DNA of 64,000 bases from Lonicera japonica (taxonomy: Eukaryota > Streptophyta > Magnoliopsida > Dipsacales > Caprifoliaceae). A program made the translations under genes and the position numbers. Below are positions 1 to 9,220 of the stretch, piece after piece. Under the pieces are notes generated by a model. It was not told the origin of the DNA. It saw nothing but the letters and a program-made list of their open reading frames with translations, and searched no databases. The stretch covers positions 20,305,839 to 20,369,838 of the forward strand of contig CM038465.1 of the NCBI GenBank assembly GCA_021464415.1, written 5' to 3'. Numbering within the stretch: position 1 is the first letter of the stretch; every line of letters starts with the position of its first letter.

Positions 1-943
1 TCTTGAGTTACTTTTGGAAGACTTTGTGGGGAAAGTTAGGCACCAAGTTATTGTTTTCTACTACTTGTCATCCTCAAACTGATGGTCAAACTGAAGTTGT
101 GAACAGAACTTTGTCTACTTTGTTGCGTGCTATCATTAAGAAGAACTTGAAATTATGGGAGGATTGTTTGCCACATGTTGAGTTTGATTATAATCGATCT
201 GTTCATTCTGCTACTAAGTATTCACCATTTGAGATTGTCTATGGTTTTAATCCATTATCTCCTTTGGATTTAACTCCTCTACCTCTGAGTGAACGAGTAA
301 ACTTAGATGGCAAAAAGAAAGCTGAACTTGTAAAACAGATTCATGAGAAAGCAAGACTAAGCATTGAAAGGAGGACAGAACAATATGCTCAACAAGCCAA
401 CAAAGGGCGCAAGAAGATAGTGTTTGAACCAGGAGATTGGGTTTGACTACATTTACGGAAGGAACGTTTTCCGGAGCATCGGCGTTCTAAACTTCTTCCA
501 AGGGGAGATGGACCATTTCAAGTGTTAGAACGCATCAATGACAATGCCTACAAGCTTGAATTACCAGGGGAGTACAATGTAAGTACTACCTTTAACATTT
601 CCGATTTAAGTCCTTTCTCTGTAGGTGATGATTTAAGGACAAATCCTTTTCAAGAGGGGGGAATGATGAAGATGCAGCTAGCACAGGCTCAAGCATACGA
701 ATTGAAAGATGCTCAGATCCAATTCAAGTTCCCGTAGGGCCGATTACAAGAGCTCGTGCAAAGAAATTCAAAGAAGCGCTTAATGGGCTTATTCAAGCAA
801 TATGGGCTCAAGCTAATTCATGGAGGCCCATTGAAGGTGTTGAAGCAACATGGGCTCAAGATAATTCATGGAGGCCCATTGAAGGTGTTGATCATTTGTC
901 TCGAGTTTTAGGCTGGAATTCAACAATTCAAGCCTCGGAATAA
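1..943 (+). pseudogene. Ty3/gypsy pol 3' end: integrase core and C-terminal region
   Basis: This is the distal part of a retrotransposon polyprotein that would insert the cDNA copy into the genome. The first reading block (3-446) contains the integrase motif HPQTDGQTE, whose last Glu is the catalytic one, followed by the usual PHVEF..YN and SPFEIVYG blocks. It breaks at an in-frame TGA (444-446) just after GDWV, where a Trp codon is expected. The same frame resumes to 737 with the [14 protein letters not shown] block of the integrase C-terminus. A one-base shift in the G run at 654-661 then moves the natural reading into another frame, which contains GPITRARAKKF and ends at TAA 941-943. The upstream pol lies outside the window. 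The C-terminal blocks resemble CRM or related chromoviruses; the clade is an inference. Confidence 0.9.
651..663 (+). promoter_or_regulatory. Polypurine tract of gypsy element
   Basis: The purine run CAAGAGGGGGGAA lies immediately before a TG that can open the 3' LTR. It would prime plus-strand DNA synthesis in reverse transcription. It lies inside the pol reading frame, so pol continues about 280 nt into the LTR. Confidence 0.65.
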
Positions 944-993
944 TTAAGATTATTTTATTTTATATTTTAAAATTAGTATCTTGTCATGTACTT

Positions 994-1166
994 GATGATG
1001 TCATTGCTTACATCATGCATCGATGATGTCATCGCTTACATAAGTCTTTAGTGATGTCATTGCTTATGTCACTTGTAGTATGATGTCATTGCTTATGTCA
1101 CTTATAGTATGATGTCATCGCTTACATAAGTCTTTAGTGATGTCATTGCTTATGTCATTTGTAGTA
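994..1166 (+). repeat. Tandem GATGTCAT-rich repeat in LTR U3
   Basis: Five to six units of about 30-36 bp share GATGTCATYGCTTA followed by TGTCA or CATAA. The solo LTR copy at about 4124-4262 has fewer units, so the array changes in copy number. TGATGTCA resembles bZIP-binding sites, and an enhancer role is only an inference. Confidence 0.75.
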
Positions 1167-1242
1167 GGTGAGAATAAATGTGAGTCCTTAGATCATAGTT
1201 GGTGGGATTGAATATAGACCATTGGATGTATTTTGTAACAAC

Positions 1243-1250
1243 TATAAATA
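1243..1250 (+). promoter_or_regulatory. TATA box of gypsy LTR A
   Basis: The sequence ACTATAAATACC lies about 110 bp downstream of the tandem U3 repeats. The solo LTR has the same box at 4344-4351. It is the likely core promoter of this LTR family. Confidence 0.6.
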
Positions 1251-1734
1251 CCTCCCCATCCCATTCCATTTGGGGCATCAAGTGTGAGTTTTCATTAATA
1301 AAATTTGAGAGTTTTTAATTCTCTTGGTTCTTAAAGAACTATCGAACTTATCGGAATTTTTCGTGGCGTTCACATCCGACTTATCAATCGGCTCTTCCAT
1401 ATCCGATTGTGGCGTCTTCAATATACCAAGGTTCGCATCTCTTTATAGGTGTCGGGTCGCGGTTTCCCCATCCATAATTATTCCTTATACCAAGGTTCTT
1501 GCTTCCATATAAGCAAAGGGTCAAGGTTTTCCATCCATTCTGATTATAGAAACGATCTTAGAACCGTATTCGCTACGGGTTTCGTCACATTGTTGGCGTG
1601 GTTCGTATCAGATTGGACTACTAATTGATTTGAATTGATAGGTAAATGAGCTACTACTTCTACGGCTCAACGGAAGTAGATTTTCATGTTGGCTAGTGTG
1701 AACTTTTAAGGTGAGTGTACTACCTTACATGGGA

Positions 1735-1945
1735 TACTATTGTATATAATGATTTAGGTCTCGAGCTTTGTGGGAGACTATTGTATATAATGCCTTGGGC
1801 CTTGGGCTTTGTAGGAGGCTGGTATATTAATGCCTTTGGGTCTCAGGCTTTGTAGGAGGCTAAAGTATATGGATATAATGCCTTGGGCTATGTGAAAAGC
1901 TATTGTTTATAATGCCTTGAATCTTGAGCTTTGTGGAGACGAATA
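1735..1945 (+). repeat. Degenerate ~45-55 bp tandem repeat
   Basis: Four to five imperfect units contain 'tataatgccttgggc' and 'ctttgtggaggc'-like segments. The rest of 1611-2362 shows no coding region or element I recognise. It follows the gypsy LTR end and precedes the Mutator-like element. Confidence 0.6.
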
Positions 1946-2372
1946 TATATATATATATTAACGTTGAAACGGGTGATCAGAATATGTGTAGTGGGAGAGA
2001 ATTGGGGTTCTCATGCATTATGAGCGGCCAAAACATTGAGTCAAATTAGGTTTCAAATATTCAAATTTAATTTCATATAATAAAGAAAATTTCTAAAAGT
2101 TTTTTGTCCAAAAAGGATATATTATTACACAAAGCAAGCCCATGCCTGACTCAAGTCAATTAGTGCTTGTGTGGTAAATCACACCCATCTATGTTCTGAC
2201 CCAATAATACAAAACTTGGATGCACTTTCGTCCCAAACCCAAGAGCAAAAGCAAAACTATCAATGTATTATCCTATGTTAGGTTTTATATTAATCCTATG
2301 TCGAATAAAGGAAAACAAGGAAAAAACAAACATTTCCCTCGGTTTTCAAAATACACACTTGTTTGAACAATA

Positions 2373-2510
2373 GAGAGCCTATCTCATACGCACTGGTGCG
2401 AACGCACCAATGCCTCGTGCATGGAAATCGAGACACGGAAAACATTAGTGTTATTTTTTTATTTCTTCGGTCAAACAATAGCGCTCTCTTTCTCTCAAAT
2501 AACAATATAG

Positions 2511-2545
<35 letters not shown>

Positions 2546-2620
2546 AATCTCAAATACAAGAACCATAAACCCAGCTCCATGGTCCCTCCCTCTAAAATCC
2601 GACGGAAACCACTGTGAAAA
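2373..2620 (+). repeat. Left terminal inverted repeat of the MULE
   Basis: This matches 4968-5222 in reverse, including the blocks CTATCTCATAYGCAYTGGTGC, GGAAATCGAGA, TTATTT and the CT-rich 'ACCCAGCTCCATGGT' segment. The Cassandra insertion separates its inner edge from further similar sequence at 3459 to about 3650. Confidence 0.8.
2511..2545 (+). repeat. (CT)n microsatellite
   Basis: A nearly pure CT dinucleotide run lies inside the left inverted repeat. The right repeat has shorter GA runs at the matching places. Confidence 0.95.
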
Positions 2621-2724
2621 TCTGTAACGATCCGGTCCCACCTCAGTACGATATTGTCCGCTCTGGGTAGCGTCCTAGACAGGCCTCAGCCCCAGGACAT
2701 CTACCCTCACGGCTTTGTTTCTGG

Positions 2725-2812
2725 GAGCTCACGACCAGCTTCCCAGGGGGTCACCCATCCTGGGATTGCTCTGGTCCAAGCACGCTTAACTTCGGAGTTC
2801 TCATGGGATCCG
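2725..2812 (-). other. 5S rRNA-derived segment in Cassandra LTR (first copy)
   Basis: Read on the minus strand it contains GGATCCCATGAGAACTCCG, AAGTTAAGCGTGCTTGG and AGGATGGGTGACC. These are the conserved plant 5S rRNA blocks that include the internal RNA polymerase III promoter (boxes A to C). It is not a functional 5S gene: the 5' end of 5S is replaced and the copy is embedded in an LTR. Confidence 0.9.
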
Positions 2813-3177
2813 AAGCCAGTGAGCCTCCCAAAAGGCCTCGTACTTAATTAGCGACCATATCTTACTTATATGGGTCTCCAAGGATCCCCCAACTTCCGGT
2901 GTGGGATGCCCCCTTTGAGCTACCATTCCTCCACATAAGGGAGTACTCATCGCTCGAGCTACCATTCCTCCACACAAGGGAGTACTCATCACTCAGGGCG
3001 TCACATCCTTCCCCCCAAGGGAATCGACGTCCTCGTCGACACACCGTACTCTGTGGGGTCCGCTCTGATACCATTTGTAACGACCCGGTCCCACCTCAGT
3101 ACGATATTGTCCGCTCTGGGTAGCGTCCTAGACAGGCCTCAGCCCCAGGACATCTACCCTCACTGCTTTGTTTCTGG

Positions 3178-3265
3178 GAGCTCACGACCAGCTTCCCAGG
3201 GGGTCACCCATCCTGGGATTGCTCTGGTCTAAGCACGCTTAACTTCGGAGTTCTCATGGGATCCG
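3178..3265 (-). other. 5S rRNA-derived segment in Cassandra LTR (second copy)
   Basis: This is the same 5S-like block in the second LTR. One visible difference from the first copy lies in the box A to C spacer (GGTCTAAGC against GGTCCAAGC on the plus strand). Confidence 0.9.
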
Positions 3266-3930
3266 AAGCCAGTGAGCCTCCCAAAAGGCCTCGTACTTAA
3301 TTAGCGACCATATCTTACTTATATGGGTCTCCAAGGATCCCCCAACTTCCGGTGTGGGATGCCCCCTTTGAGCTACCATTCCTCCACATAAGGGAGTACT
3401 CATCGCTCGAGCTACCATTCCTCCACACAAGGGAGTACTCATCACTCAGGGCGTCACAAAATCTCTAAAAGAAATCCAACTGGCACCATCTCCCTTTATC
3501 TCTCTCGAAAGCCCAGCTCCATGGTCCCTCCCTCTCTTAGAAATCCGCGACCTCAATGTCCCTCTCTTTCTCTCTAAAATCCGACGTAAACAACTGTGAA
3601 AATCTTTAAAATCCTACCGACTCCATCTCCCTCTCTCTCTCTCTCACTCTTGTATTTTCGACATATAGGGCTTGGAATTTGGGAGTTTGAAATATAGTTG
3701 TTGTTGTTGTTTTCGAGTTGGTTTGAGATTTTTGTATGCTTGATATAGTTGCTGTTGTTGAGTTGGGTTGATTTTCTTTGTTTCGATTGGGCTGATTATT
3801 AGTGCAATGCTATTGTTCGAATCGGGGTAGTCCAACAGATAACAAAAGGTATACTTAATATCATGAAATTCAATTACAACCTAAAAATTGAATAATATCG
3901 TAAAAAGTTTATTCATAGATTAGAGTAATT

Positions 3931-4712
3931 TGATGTGATCCAGCCTAACCCTCCATTCAATTCAATCCAGGAGTATTATGAATTGTTGAATGAAGGCTTA
4001 AATACCCATAGATTCAAGGATAGAGCATGGAAGTTCAAGATAAAGAAAGCCGAAGTGGAAAAACTTGAAGAATTAAAAATTATATTATTTTATGTTTTAA
4101 AATTAGTATCTTGTCATGTACTTGATGATATCATTGCTTACATCATGCATCGATGATGTCATCGCTTACATACGTATTTAGTGATGTCATTGCTTATGTC
4201 ACTTGTAGTATGATGTCATTGCTTACATAAGTCTTTAGTGATGTCATTGCTTATGTCACTCGAAGTAGGTGAGAATAAATATGAGCCCTTAGATCATAGT
4301 TGGTGGGATTGAATGTAGACCATTGGATGTATTTTGTAACAACTATAAATACCTCCCCATCCCATTCCATTTGGGGAATCAAGTGTGAGTTTTCATTAAT
4401 AAAATTTGAGAGTTTTTAATTCTCTTGGTTCTTAAAGAACTTTCGAACTTATCGGAATTTTCCGTGGCGTTCACATCCGACTTATCAATCGGCTCTTCCA
4501 TATCCAATTGTGGCGTCTTCAATATACCAAGGTTCGCATCTCTTTATAGGTGTTGGGTCGCGATTTCCCCATCCATAATTATTCCTTATACCAAGGTTCT
4601 TGCTTCCATATAAGCAAAAGGGTCAAGGTTTTCCATCCATTCTGATTATAGAAACGATCTTAGGACCGTCTTCGCTACGGGTTTCGTCACATTGTTGGCG
4701 TGGTTCGTATCA
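3931..4712 (+). mobile_element. Ty3/gypsy solo LTR (copy B) with TAATT target duplication
   Basis: The sequence starts TGATGTGATCC and ends GTTCGTATCA. It is flanked by perfect TAATT repeats (3926-3930 and 4713-4717). From about 4071 it is nearly identical to copy A (944-1610), with fewer tandem GATGTCAT units. Its first ~140 bp encode an open segment with KDRAWKFK, also seen in the LTR of the non-autonomous element at 35711-38425. It was left by recombination between the two LTRs of a complete insertion inside the MULE. Confidence 0.9.
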
Positions 4713-4967
4713 TAATTGGGATAAGAAACTTTTGTTTGAAGTTTTGCATAGTCATTGCTGGTGATGAAGACGAATACACTTGTTTTCACAGTTTTTATGG
4801 AAGTTCCACTACAATGTCACTTGAATTATTCCAATTGCCAATCACCAAATCTCTTAATTGGAGTATTGGAGGTAGTACAATGTTTGATATCTATTAATGA
4901 AAGATGGAGGAACTTTCCGCACGGCATGTTGAAATTGTAACACTAAGATTTTAGAGTGAGAGAGAGA

Positions 4968-5222
4968 GAGCAATGGAAGTCGTTGGATTTCTGAGACAAG
5001 GAGGAACCATGGAGCTGGGTTTCCGAGAGAGAGAGGGAAATGGAGATTTCTGAGAGAGGGAGGTACCATGGAGCTGGGTTTGGGGTTCTTGTATTTGAGA
5101 GAGAGAGAGAGAGCTATTGTTTGATCGAAGAAACAAGAAAATAACATTAACGTCTTCTCCATCTCGATTTCCGCGCGTGGGGCACTAGTGTGTAAGCACC
5201 AATGCATATGAGATAGGGTCTC
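4968..5222 (-). repeat. Right terminal inverted repeat of the MULE
   Basis: This is the inverted partner of 2373-2620. The motif ACCCAGCTCCATGG (complement) occurs twice here, so the inner part of the repeat contains a small local duplication. The outer end is GGGTCTC, followed by the target duplication. Confidence 0.8.
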
Positions 5223-5232
5223 TTGAACAATA

Positions 5233-5922
5233 ACTTATTTTCTATCGTAAATTTTTGTGCCTTAATTATCTTATGGAAAAAAAATATTTACCGAAACTAA
5301 CAATTATGTCGCAACAAAGATTTTTGTGTGCTTTATATTTAGAACTACTAATATTCTTTTTGGATCCTTATGTGCCATTTTACTGGGTAGCAGCGTGCCA
5401 AGGCACTAATCGATGAATATAGCTTAGTCTTAGAGGGGGACGGGACTCCAATCAATCATAAATTACTCCAGTCTACGTCCATCAAGAACTAGGGATTAAT
5501 ACTTTGTCCATGAGATCTGAATTGGATACCTACTAATTATTAGGACTTGACTTCTCTCTGATACCCACTTTGGTTCTATTCCATCTAATGGGATCATCTT
5601 AAGAAATGAGTTTTTTCATCAAATTTGGTGAAAATGATCTATACAATGAGTAGATCATCTTAAGAAAATCTCATAAAAAATTCAAACCAAAAGAAACTTT
5701 TTTATAAAAATATTGATATTTATATTTATTTTTGACTATTCTAGTTTTAAATGATCATCACACCCACTTATAAGTTGAATCTTTTAATAAAATTTTATGG
5801 AGATAATCTATTCATTATAGAGATCATATCATCTTTTTTATGAAAAAACTCATGTACATTTAATTCTTTAATTAGATCGTATTGAACGAGATTGGGTCGA
5901 ATGATAAGTGGAGCTAAAGGAG
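5233..5922. other. Unassigned AT-rich spacer
   Basis: I see no coding region, RNA gene or recognisable transposon here. A block near 5600-5840 has several GATCATCTTAAGAAA-like words in both orientations but no clear termini. Confidence 0.5.
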
Positions 5923-6146
5923 TCAAGTCCTACTTATTAGAAGAATAAAGAGGATGCGATCAACTAATGGAAGTATGACACAATCTCGAAAGACTAAGAA
6001 TAAAACAAAAAGATCGAGATGCACTACATTAATAAATGGCAACATGCCGTAATTGTTCACGATGACAAAGATCCGAGGTAATAAATTATTCGACCATATA
6101 CCTTCCTTTAGAATGAACAAGTAAACGTTGGGGCACAGGCAAGAAA

Positions 6147-6842
6147 CTAATAATTCACCAAAAGCACCGCGAGAGTGCAAAACACGGCAGCAACATATCC
6201 CAGCCACTGGAACTCTCCCGGAAGGTATGAAGTGAATCCCATGATGACAACCCACTCGCATCTTATAGGTCCGATATTGGCAAAAATACGTGCGGCCCCG
6301 GGTTTGGTATAACGGAGAGAGAGGGCAGCGGTGGTCCCCACATAGCCAACAGCGTTAGCCGCCCCAGAAAACCCTAAGAGTCTTCGAGAAGTAGGAGTGG
6401 TGGCCCACGGTGGTGGGTTACAACCCATGGGAGAAACGGTGTTTGCTAACCCTACCTCGCAAAGTCTAAACAGTCCATCATTTGCTTGCTCTTTTTTATT
6501 ACTATGATCAGGGCCTTTGGGCATGTCACTTACATGCTCATCATTGACTTTTTTAGTATCAATGTTTTGCTTCATAGCAGCCTCATTCGACTTTTGTCTA
6601 GCTTCAATTGATTTCTGCATAGCTTCAGTTGATTTCTGTAGAGCTTCAATTGATTTCTGCATAGCTTCATAATCAAATGGAAAATGATTGTGCACCAAAT
6701 TAAGAGCAAGAGACTCGCAGGTTAGCATTCTAACATAGAACACCTGACACACATGCTGTGTTATAATTAAAATCTCGTGTGGTAATGTGGTTTCATAGTT
6801 AAAACTGTTTTTACCCCACCCAAGAATGCATATTATTCCCAC
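6147..6842 (-). pseudogene. Possible host gene fragment: heptad-repeat plus membrane segments
   Basis: This is an open minus-strand frame of 231 codons. Residues about 58-90 hold an imperfect seven-residue repeat (EAMQKSI, EALQKST, EAMQKSI, EARQKSN), coded by a 21-bp minisatellite and likely helical. A hydrophilic KK/DE stretch follows, then a conserved-looking block with CNPPPWATTP and RRLLGFSGAANAVGY. Two hydrophobic stretches at the C-terminus (about residues 196-206 and 214-228) look like membrane segments. The first ~55 codons are probably non-coding, so the true exon may begin near 6690. I do not recognise the family. The frame could be the last exon of a host gene or a captured fragment. 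No matching upstream exon was found. Confidence 0.45.
6578..6672 (-). repeat. 21-bp minisatellite coding heptads
   Basis: About four to five units of GCTTCAATTGATTTCTGCATA on the plus strand code for repeated QKSIEA(L/M) heptads on the minus strand. It lies within the possible gene fragment at 6147-6842. Confidence 0.8.
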
Positions 6843-7437
6843 CCAAACTCTAAAATAGAATATTTCAACAATCTACTGATCATTTCATTTTGCAACTTTT
6901 GTAGAAGTTAATAAAGATGTTGACAACAAGATAAAAAAAATGATTTCTCAATGTGTACCTTACAAATGTGATTCAGGTCTTGATGACCTCTGACTTCACC
7001 GCATCGGTAGTTCAGGTTTTCAGTACTCGAGCCGGATGTTTCACCAATATAGAAAACTCCTCCACCACCAACTTACCAATATAGAAAACTCCTCCACCAC
7101 CAACTTCATCGCATGGTTTGATTGTTTCATAAATATACCGTTGTTTGTCTTTTGCTGGCAGTCTATTGAACATTTCACCCTCCTAATCCAAAACAAATCA
7201 TCGCGCCAAAGTTTAGTGTTTAATTAATTACATAAGAGCATTCACATTGCTTATTCCAAATTTGTAGCACCACTCACAGCGCAAACTTCTAAATTAGCAT
7301 ATTTATCGCTATGTGATTGTGAAGCCCCAAACTTTCCATACGTTTTAGTATGGGAGTTAACCATGTTCATATATATTATCTTAAACAGCTGAGCAATGCT
7401 CGAATGAAGTCACACAATCAATCCTATACTATCCTAT
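6843..7437. other. Spacer with 32-bp tandem duplication
   Basis: No gene is recognised. A perfect 32-bp unit is duplicated head to tail (7043-7074 and 7075-7106), beginning ACCAATATAGAAAACTCC. Confidence 0.7.
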
Positions 7438-8400
7438 TGTGACGCTCGGAATCTCATTAGGGGATTTTGATCCCCGAGACCCATTTAATCATGGATGCTA
7501 TCACTCACAACGGCGGGTGTGGTGCAAAATTTATAATTTAGGAAAAACATTTGCAAGTATTACTCATTTTAATTTAAAGTGGTATGAGTTAAAAAAAAAG
7601 GAGGAAGATAAACAAAATAAGGCGTATCCTCGATTTCTACAAACATTCGGCATGGTCTTCTCTATTTTACGAATAACCAAAACCTGTTTAAACGATACTT
7701 ATCAAATCATTTCTCAAATAAACACAAAATAATTGAAGAAAAGTTTATCCATAGTCTAACCATGTTTTAGTAAAATAGTTAATTAATTTGTACAACTTAT
7801 TTAAAACTCCGAATATAACTTAATTATACAATTCAAAGTAAATTCTTTAACTTTATACCGTACAACTCAAATCAAATATACAAGACAAATTCTAAGGTTT
7901 AGTAGGTTTTTGTAGCTGCGTAGAACTAAGATACGCAATCACTACCTCAATTTTCATTTTCCCCATCCGAAATGCAAAACAACCACCCTTGCAAATGTGG
8001 TTAAGCTATTGGAACCTATTTGTCCGAACCAACAAATTCGAGGTAGAATTAAGATTCGCTACACAACGCAAATTAATCACCATCAAGTCTAAGAATGTTA
8101 TTGCCCAAAGTCCTATCAAGATAGGAAGATCCATCTATATAATAACAGAAGTTTCATGGCTATACAAAAATCAACCGACATAACCATCGGTCACGCAACC
8201 ATTGCATTGTCACTGCTAAAATCACATCATGTCCATCCGAAATGCGATACATGAAGTACACATGCTCAAATCGACTATTCGAACGCCTAGAGAAATGATT
8301 CATTCCCATATGATTCCTACGGAACTCAAATTTGTCAAACAATGCACAACTTGAGAAAGATTTGGTCATCTCCCCTCTTTAAAAGAAAAGTACTACCAAT
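7438..8400 (-). repeat. Degenerate minus-strand chromovirus LTR fragment
   Basis: It begins TGTGACGCTCGGAATCTC with a GATCCCCGAG word shortly after. This matches the start of the clear minus-strand solo LTR at 51015 (TGTGACACCCCGAGATCCC). The right boundary is not visible, and the region up to 8400 holds no credible gene. The end coordinate is approximate. Confidence 0.45.
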
Positions 8401-9207
8401 TGCTAAGGTTTGTGGGCCAATATTTAACTGTCGCCACCCAAAGGCTCATGTTATTCGCACAAAGTAGCATCACCCAATGCATTAGCCGAAGTGAAGACAA
8501 GGGAAGAAACTCGGATCCACCACATTAAGGTACTTGTGATCCACCACATTAGTAGGAGTCAGTAGTGAGGGTTTTTGATCTCTCGCATTCATTGATTACA
8601 CCCACATGATGAACCATAAGGGTTAACTACACCAAGTCTATGAAACCTAGTTAATCATGTAATCAGTATAGTTTCTCTGTTTTTTCTCACTTATGACTCT
8701 CTTGCTTGAATTCTTAATTGCTATTCCATCACGTAGAAAGAATGTAGTGCGAATCGAATGAAAAAATTTAGTACTCAAAACTCTATCTTAGTGGTTGAAC
8801 ACCAATAACCCTTTCATTTCCCTTAACTACGATGTATAAGTCACATCTCGGGTCATATAGAGCTGCAAAGTAAAGTTATAGCCTATCTAATCTAGAAAAT
8901 CGCCAGTGAGGTACATTCTTGGTAAAGTGAACTCCATGACGCGTGAAATGCGCGTTGAGAATCAATTGTGTTTGGTCTGGAACGTTAGATGAACGTTTGT
9001 TAGATCTTTTAAACTAGCATCTCAATTGCTTGACATCTTTAAGAACTAGAAAAGTTGCATCAGGATTGTTCTAAGAAGGCCATGTGTACGTGCCGAGGAG
9101 TCCACCCATTGTTAATTTTTAGGAAAAATGGATATTAATCAATCCTCGATTTGATGATTGCTCTAGTCATAGACGTTCCCATGTAAATTTCAAGGACGAA
9201 ATTTCTT
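8401..9207. other. Decayed internal/3'-untranslated region of a gypsy element
   Basis: No coding motif is recognisable on either strand. Its right end, 'CAAGGACGAAATTTCTTAAA', is the phrase that typically precedes the polypurine tract of chromodomain gypsy elements (compare 28765-28782). The stretch is therefore probably the decayed 3' internal part of such an element. Confidence 0.4.
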
Positions 9208-9220
9208 AAAGAGGGGAGAT
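9208..9220 (+). promoter_or_regulatory. Polypurine tract of chromovirus
   Basis: AAAGAGGGGAGAT lies directly before TGTAATACCC, the LTR start. This is the plus-strand primer site of the element whose 3' LTR follows. Confidence 0.7.

Larger units (their letters stand above)
664..1610 (+). repeat. 3' LTR of the Ty3/gypsy element (copy A)
   Basis: The LTR begins with TGATGAAGATGC after the polypurine tract and ends with GTTCGTATCA. From about 944 onward it matches the solo LTR at 3931-4712 closely. It holds a tandem block of TGATGTCATTGCTTATGTCA-like units (about 994-1166), a TATA box (tataaata, 1243-1250), and the R/U5-like end. The first ~280 bp encode the tail of pol and differ from copy B. 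Confidence 0.8.
2623..3458 (-). mobile_element. Cassandra-type TRIM retrotransposon, complete
   Basis: Two 383-bp LTRs (2623-3005 and 3076-3458) flank a 70-bp internal segment. On the minus strand each LTR starts TGTGACGCCC and ends TTACA. Next to the higher-coordinate LTR is TGGTATCAGA (complement of 3064-3073), the initiator-Met tRNA primer site. A polypurine stretch GGGGGGAAGGA lies next to the other LTR. Each LTR holds a 5S rRNA-derived block, the hallmark of Cassandra. The LTRs differ at only a few positions. A perfect 5-bp duplication AAATC flanks the element (2618-2622 and 3459-3463). There is no coding capacity; the family relies on proteins supplied by other elements. It lies inside the left inverted repeat of the MULE. 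Confidence 0.95.
2373..5222. mobile_element. Non-autonomous Mutator-like element (MULE) with long TIRs
   Basis: The two ends are inverted copies: the left starts GAGAGCCTATCTCATACGC and the right, read in reverse, starts GAGACCCTATCTCATATGC. Similarity continues for roughly 250 bp (2373 to about 2620, and about 4968 to 5222) and includes CT-rich stretches. A perfect 10-bp direct repeat TTGAACAATA flanks the element (2363-2372 and 5223-5232), in the 9-11-bp range known for MULEs. No transposase is visible. Two later insertions lie inside: a Cassandra TRIM (2623-3458) and a gypsy solo LTR (3931-4712). The superfamily call is inferred from TIR length and target-site size. A foldback element is the alternative. 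Confidence 0.8.

Noticed and set aside
2654..3123. Protein-coding genes in the Cassandra element
   Set aside because: Open frames exist on both strands but overlap non-coding LTR and 5S-derived sequence; TRIMs have no coding capacity.
2725..3265. Functional 5S rRNA genes
   Set aside because: The 5S-like blocks lie inside LTRs with primer site and target duplications, and lack the normal 5S 5' end. They are Cassandra LTR parts.
7210..7437. MITE starting GAGCATTCACATTG
   Set aside because: The start resembles hAT-type MITEs, but no inverted partner end or target duplication was found.
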